Assembly (NCBI RefSeq): GCF_021168475.1
Contig: NZ_JAJOZT010000005.1
Location: 62,001-126,000, forward strand
Length of the DNA stretch: 64,000 nt
Direction: 5' to 3'
Source of the DNA: Pseudoclavibacter sp. 13-3
Lineage (GTDB): Bacteria > Actinomycetota > Actinomycetes > Actinomycetales > Microbacteriaceae
The translations under genes and the position numbers were made by a program. Shown here piece after piece: positions 60,375 to 64,000 of this stretch. Within the stretch, counting starts at the first letter, position 1; the number at the start of each line of letters is the position of its first letter. The notes beneath the pieces were generated by a model. It saw nothing but the letters and a program-made list of their open reading frames with translations. It made no database searches and was not told the DNA's origin.

Positions 60375-62749
60375 GCGCTCCTCCTTCTGCGGGCGATGCC
60401 CAGCACGGTGGTGCCGACCAGGCCCAGCGCGAGCGTGCCGAAGGCGGCCAGCACCAGCGGGCCGTTCCAGTTCGTCGGGGTGACGGTGCCTGCGACCGGC
60501 GTCGTCGACTCGAAGGTCTTTCTGCCGCTGCTGCCGGGCACGGTGCCGGCGACCCATCCGACGAGTCCGCCAGACGAATCCACGAAGCTGAACTTGTGGT
60601 CGCCGCCCTCAAGGTCGACGATGTCGAACCGCACCTTGCGTTCCGCGTCGAGCTGTATCCAGTCCACCGTCTGCGGCCCGGGCCATGCGTGCAGGTACAC
60701 CCATGCCCCCGGCTCCAGATCGGGGAAGGTCACCGTGAGCACTGTGCCGTCCTGCTCGACGTCCAGATCGCCGCGGTTGAGATCGGTGAGCTCGTCATCG
60801 CCGGAGACCGGCGCGGCCGGGGTGATCAGGGGACGCTGCACGGCGGCCGCCTGCGCCACGCTCACCAGGTCGGTGGTCGTGACCGTGGCCGACGTGGTGC
60901 CTGCGGCCTGCTGCACGACGATGTTGTCGGTGCCCTCGCCGGAGCCGCTGGCCGCAGCGCTGGGATCCACACGGCTGCCGATGCCGAAGCTCACCGTCGT
61001 GCTGCGCCCGACGTCTCCGGATCGCGCGCTGCCGGTCAGAAGCGTCACCGAATGCGTCTGGCCGTCTGCCCAGTCCGCCCCGGCCGCCGCCAGCGTGGAC
61101 GATGTGGCCGTCGTCGGAATCTGCACGTCTGCGATCCAGTCGCCGTCATTGTCCGCCATCTGGTAAGCGAACACGTTGTTGGTGGTCCCACCGCCTTTGC
61201 AGGTGCCTGTCGAGTCGCTGCTCGGCGGGTTCAGGGCCAGTTCCGAGCCGTTGTCGAATTTGAACGCGATGCACGACCCGCGCAGACCGTCTGCTGTCGT
61301 CCAGCCGGTGCCTTCCAGGTGCAGCTTCCCGCCCGCTTCGACCAGCGCGACGACGCACAGACGGGCGTCGGCGTCACCCGTGACCCGCATCGCCTCGCAG
61401 TTCCACCCTTCGGGACGCACACCCCCGGCGACGCTGCCGGTGCCGTCCGCCCGCAGCGTCGCCACCGCGACGTTCTGGGCCTGGCCGACGCCGTTCTCCG
61501 CCGAGACGCGGAAGAGACGCCCATTGACCTCCGCGGTCATGCTTCCCGCGGCCAGTGTCAGAGCGCCACGGGCGGCGTCCTGCTCGGAGATGCCCGTCCA
61601 TGTGCTGCCGGAGTCGTCGGAGCGCTCCCAGGTCACGCGCGGCCGTGGTGAACCGGCGACTGCCGCGTTCAGCTCGATCTCGTCGCCGGCTGTGACCGAC
61701 ACCGACTGCAGTGCGGTGGTGAATGACGGCGCCGCGGCCGCTTCGACGGGAAGGGTCAGCGTCGCCTGTGCCTGACCCGCCGTTGCGACGAGGGTGTAGC
61801 TCCCCGGCGATGTGTCTGCAGGAATCTTCACGGCGGCTGTGAACGTTCCACGGGAGGCCGCCTCCTGTGACACGGTCACCGATGCCGGCTCCGTCTCGAG
61901 CACGACGCCCTCTCCCTGCGACGGCCGCAGAGCGAACCGGACGGCCTCACCGGCTTCGGCGTCGAACCCGCTGCCCGCGACAGACGCGTCAAAACCCGCG
62001 GTGGCTTCGGGGATGCTGCTGGCCGCCGTGATCGTCGGGGTGTCTGAGGGAGCTGGCTCGGCGACTCTGAACTTCGCCCACTTCGAGAGGACGCCGTGGC
62101 CGTCCTCTGTCCCCGCCAGCAGACGGACCCAGTAGACGCCGCCGGTCTGCAGGTTGTCCGGCAGCTTGATCGACACGGAGAAGGTTCCGGCGGCGCCTGG
62201 AATATGCTGCTCCGCGTCGACGCGCAGGGTGCCCGTGCCGTCGACTGTGCCGGCAGGCTGGTCTCCCGGCAGCACCGTGTCAGCGTCCTTCCCATCGTTC
62301 AGCTTGAAATTCAGGACGCCCCCGGGCAGGCGCGACGCGAACCCCTCGCCGGTGACTTCGATCGTCGCACCCGGGCTGCCGACCGCTTCGCAGTTCGTCA
62401 CGTGCAGAGTGCCCGCGCCAATGCCCTCGGCCGTTCCCCCTGGCGTGCCGTTCAGCGGGACGAGGCTCTGGCACGAGTCAGCACCCGTCGTCGCCGCGGT
62501 TTCGGCGAGCGGCGATGCGGACGCTGCCGCCACGACGTCCACAGTGCTCGAAACGTCTTCCCCGTCGACGGCGCCGGCCGAAGATGCAGGCAGCGCCCCG
62601 AGAGCGCCGAGAACCAGCAGGCCGGCTGCGGCAGTCGCCGTCAGACCGCGCACGATTCGAAACGCCTGATCGACTGTGCCGTAACGCCGATGCTGAGACG
62701 CCGCCTGAGACCTCACGGCCGGGGCCTGATCATACTTCTGCGGAGTCAT
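60371..62749 (-). CDS. Large multi-module surface protein of the siderophore locus
   Basis: A 792-residue predicted surface protein. Signal-like segment at about 34-60; then beta-rich modules: A (about 120-245, IEVTGEGFASRLPGG, YWVRLLAGTED), B (about 250-350, VAGSGFDAEAGE, SPGSYTLVATAG), an Ig-like module (about 358-440, SVTAGDEIELNAAVAGSPRPRVTWE), a Cys-containing module (about 455-615, NCEAMRVTGDADARLC, GSCIAFKFDNG, TCKGGG) and a final module (about 665-745, LEPGAWVYLHAWPGP, GGDHKFSFVDSSGGLVGW). A C-terminal helix and RRRRSA end it. No LPxTG was found. It starts ATG at 62749, 3 bases past the lipoprotein gene, with AGGAGAG upstream. Not recognised as a HtaA or NEAT heme module. Likely a wall-spanning iron-chelate receptor (inference). 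Confidence 0.72.
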   Translation of the reverse strand: MTPQKYDQAPAVRSQAASQHRRYGTVDQAFRIVRGLTATAAAGLLVLGALGALPASSAGAVDGEDVSSTVDVVAAASASPLAETAATTGADSCQSLVPLNGTPGGTAEGIGAGTLHVTNCEAVGSPGATIEVTGEGFASRLPGGVLNFKLNDGKDADTVLPGDQPAGTVDGTGTLRVDAEQHIPGAAGTFSVSIKLPDNLQTGGVYWVRLLAGTEDGHGVLSKWAKFRVAEPAPSDTPTITAASSIPEATAGFDASVAGSGFDAEAGEAVRFALRPSQGEGVVLETEPASVTVSQEAASRGTFTAAVKIPADTSPGSYTLVATAGQAQATLTLPVEAAAAPSFTTALQSVSVTAGDEIELNAAVAGSPRPRVTWERSDDSGSTWTGISEQDAARGALTLAAGSMTAEVNGRLFRVSAENGVGQAQNVAVATLRADGTGSVAGGVRPEGWNCEAMRVTGDADARLCVVALVEAGGKLHLEGTGWTTADGLRGSCIAFKFDNGSELALNPPSSDSTGTCKGGGTTNNVFAYQMADNDGDWIADVQIPTTATSSTLAAAGADWADGQTHSVTLLTGSARSGDVGRSTTVSFGIGSRVDPSAAASGSGEGTDNIVVQQAAGTTSATVTTTDLVSVAQAAAVQRPLITPAAPVSGDDELTDLNRGDLDVEQDGTVLTVTFPDLEPGAWVYLHAWPGPQTVDWIQLDAERKVRFDIVDLEGGDHKFSFVDSSGGLVGWVAGTVPGSSGRKTFESTTPVAGTVTPTNWNGPLVLAAFGTLALGLVGTTVLGIARRRRSA

Positions 62750-62752
62750 CGG

Positions 62753-63796
62753 CTACTCTCCTGCCAGTTTGTTCTGCACGTCGGTGATGAGCGAGTCCAT
62801 CAGCAGCGGCCCACCAGTCGAGGTCCACCGAGAACCGTCGACGAGGAAGACGTGCTGCTGCTGATAGACGTTCAGGCTCGTGAAGCCGGGAACGGCCACC
62901 GCCTGGCGCAGGGCTTCCTTAGCGGCCTCCTCATCGCTGGCCCCGCCGGCGTCGCTGTTGTCGACCGACGAGCCGCCGAGCGTGCCGAAGAACATGTAGT
63001 CGGCATCGATCTCGCTCAGGTTCTCGAGCGAGACGGGTTCGCTGTGCCCCGCCCCCTCTCGATTCTGACTCGCCGGCCGCTGCAGGCCCAGGTCGGTCAG
63101 GGCCTGCCCGGGCAGCAGCTCCTGAAGAATGAGTGACGCCGTATTGCCCTGCCACCGCACGATCGAGAACGTCTTGCCGCTGTAGTCGCCCAGCTGCGCC
63201 TTGACGTCGTCGACGTGCTCCTCATAGCTCTGCACGACCTTCGCCGCCTCGTCTGCACGATTGAGCGCGTCGCCGACGATGCGGAAGTTGTCACGCCAGG
63301 ATCCGCCGGCGTCTCCTGCGACGACCACCGGGGCAAGCGCCTTGAGCTGTTCGATCTGCGCATCGTCGTTGATGCTCGTGCCGTCAGTGAGGATCAGGTC
63401 GGGCTTGAGCTTGCCGATCTCTTCGAAGTTCGGGTTGGCGACGTTGCCGACGATCGGCACGCCCGCCGCTCGGTCGCCCAGGTATGACGGGGCGGCCTGG
63501 AGCCCTCGCCCCGCAGTGGTGCCTGCTGGCTTCATATCGAGCGCGAGCACACCGTCCAGGGTCGGCTCGCTGAGGGTCACCACGGTCTGCGGGTCGGCGG
63601 GCACGGTCACTGTCGCGCCGGTCGCGTCGGCCACCGTGCGCGTCTGCCCGTCGGATGCGGGCTGCGTGCCCGGCGTGGAGGCCACGCCGCAGCCGGTGAG
63701 GGTCGCGGCGACGGCGACGCCGATGACACAGCCCACAACCTTGGCGAGGGTCGCTCGGGGTCGAGTGGCGATGAGACGCATGAACCGCAGAGTCAC
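62753..63796 (-). CDS. Iron-siderophore-binding lipoprotein
   Basis: A 347-residue FecB/FhuD-type substrate-binding protein. The signal peptide ends in a lipobox LTGC (Cys at about residue 37), so it is lipid-anchored. The mature part has ATVTVPADPQTVVTLSEPTLDGVLAL, GDRAAGVPIVGNVANPNFEEIGKLKPDLILT, LAPVVVAGDAGG and a closing-lobe helix. Start chosen at GTG 63796 with an AGGA site 5 bases upstream; ATG at 63781 would also keep the signal peptide. First gene of the operon visible here, ahead of the surface proteins. It receives the ferric chelate and hands it to the permease pair. Confidence 0.9.
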   Translation of the reverse strand: MTLRFMRLIATRPRATLAKVVGCVIGVAVAATLTGCGVASTPGTQPASDGQTRTVADATGATVTVPADPQTVVTLSEPTLDGVLALDMKPAGTTAGRGLQAAPSYLGDRAAGVPIVGNVANPNFEEIGKLKPDLILTDGTSINDDAQIEQLKALAPVVVAGDAGGSWRDNFRIVGDALNRADEAAKVVQSYEEHVDDVKAQLGDYSGKTFSIVRWQGNTASLILQELLPGQALTDLGLQRPASQNREGAGHSEPVSLENLSEIDADYMFFGTLGGSSVDNSDAGGASDEEAAKEALRQAVAVPGFTSLNVYQQQHVFLVDGSRWTSTGGPLLMDSLITDVQNKLAGE

Positions 63797-64000
63797 AGAA
63801 TTCCTATCGTCCAGAGTGGCCGAGCACGACGCAGCAGAGCCGAACTGATGTGCACGACGAAACACCGCATGAACGTCTAGTCAACGCGGAACGGAACCGT
63901 GCGCCAAGCGCATGGGGCGAGGAATCGGCATCCGACACGGGAACCTGCAGCAGAGGACATCCTTCACAAGGTCTGATGACACAACGGTGCACCTGTGTAA
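63797..64000. promoter_or_regulatory. Upstream region of the siderophore operon
   Basis: About 200 bases at the right edge. The operon promoter should lie here. I looked for an iron-box (DtxR/IdeR 19-bp palindrome) and saw no clear match. No gene is supported. Confidence 0.4.

Noticed and set aside
63797-64000. DtxR/IdeR iron box upstream of the siderophore operon
   Set aside because: No convincing 19-bp TTAGGTTAG-type palindrome could be found by eye; the site may lie beyond the window.

Overview
The window is high-GC chromosomal DNA from an actinobacterium, most likely a member of Micrococcales (possibly Microbacteriaceae; genus not determined). Evidence: mycothiol S-conjugate amidase (mca), the actinobacterial DNA-end-processing pair AdnA/AdnB, actinobacterial DUF families (2342, 3107, 4245, 4307, UPF0182), IspH of the MEP pathway, and a very large NAD-dependent glutamate dehydrogenase. 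Two blocks keep the gene order I recall from Mycobacterium tuberculosis: UPF0182 / Lon-like protease / DUF2342 / ThiF-like / UvrD2 / AdnB / AdnA / DUF3107 / ferritin-like / RhlE (Rv3193c-Rv3211 region), and hemolysin III / uppS / membrane protein / mca / DUF4307 / greA (Rv1080c-Rv1086 region). No insertion sequence, prophage or CRISPR array was seen. A recurrent trait is leaderless translation: about fourteen genes have a TANNNT-like -10 hexamer 6-8 nt upstream of their ATG/GTG, and I used this to choose many starts.

Layout. 0-2 kb: FBP-type zinc-finger protein (cut by the window edge), DUF1801 protein, a TPP riboswitch driving tenA, and initiator tRNA-Met. 2-8 kb: NarL-type histidine kinase/response regulator followed by a MacB-like ABC ATPase and an FtsX permease; both transcription units carry the same 17-bp palindrome-containing sequence upstream, pointing to autoregulated control of the exporter. 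8-11 kb: DksA/TraR-type zinc-finger protein with a hexanucleotide repeat in its promoter, then a sortase (LAATG) surface protein. 11-31 kb: conserved actinobacterial block. The Lon-like protease has lost its PDZ domain, the phosphotransferase-like protein looks like a pseudokinase, AdnA/AdnB form an overlapping pair, and RhlE has a leader with a 16-codon leaderless uORF. 30-37.8 kb: ispH, xseA, xseB, DUF4245, beta-carbonic anhydrase, fumC, PIN-PhoH.

37.8-41.9 kb is the most irregular stretch. An AbiEi/DUF559-type gene, ychF and a GNAT gene are separated by unusually long spacers packed with short repeats built on GCAGGAGC/GCTCCTGC. 41.9-54.9 kb: giant glutamate dehydrogenase, hemolysin III, uppS, membrane protein, mca, DUF4307, greA, threonine dehydratase, AI-2E family exporter, nitroreductase. 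54.9-63.8 kb (minus strand): an iron-siderophore operon, reading binding lipoprotein, two uncharacterised surface proteins with related beta-rich modules, two FecD-type permeases, FecE-type ATPase and a Fes-like esterase. It looks like a complete route for capture at the wall, import and cytoplasmic iron release; the two surface proteins are the least understood part.
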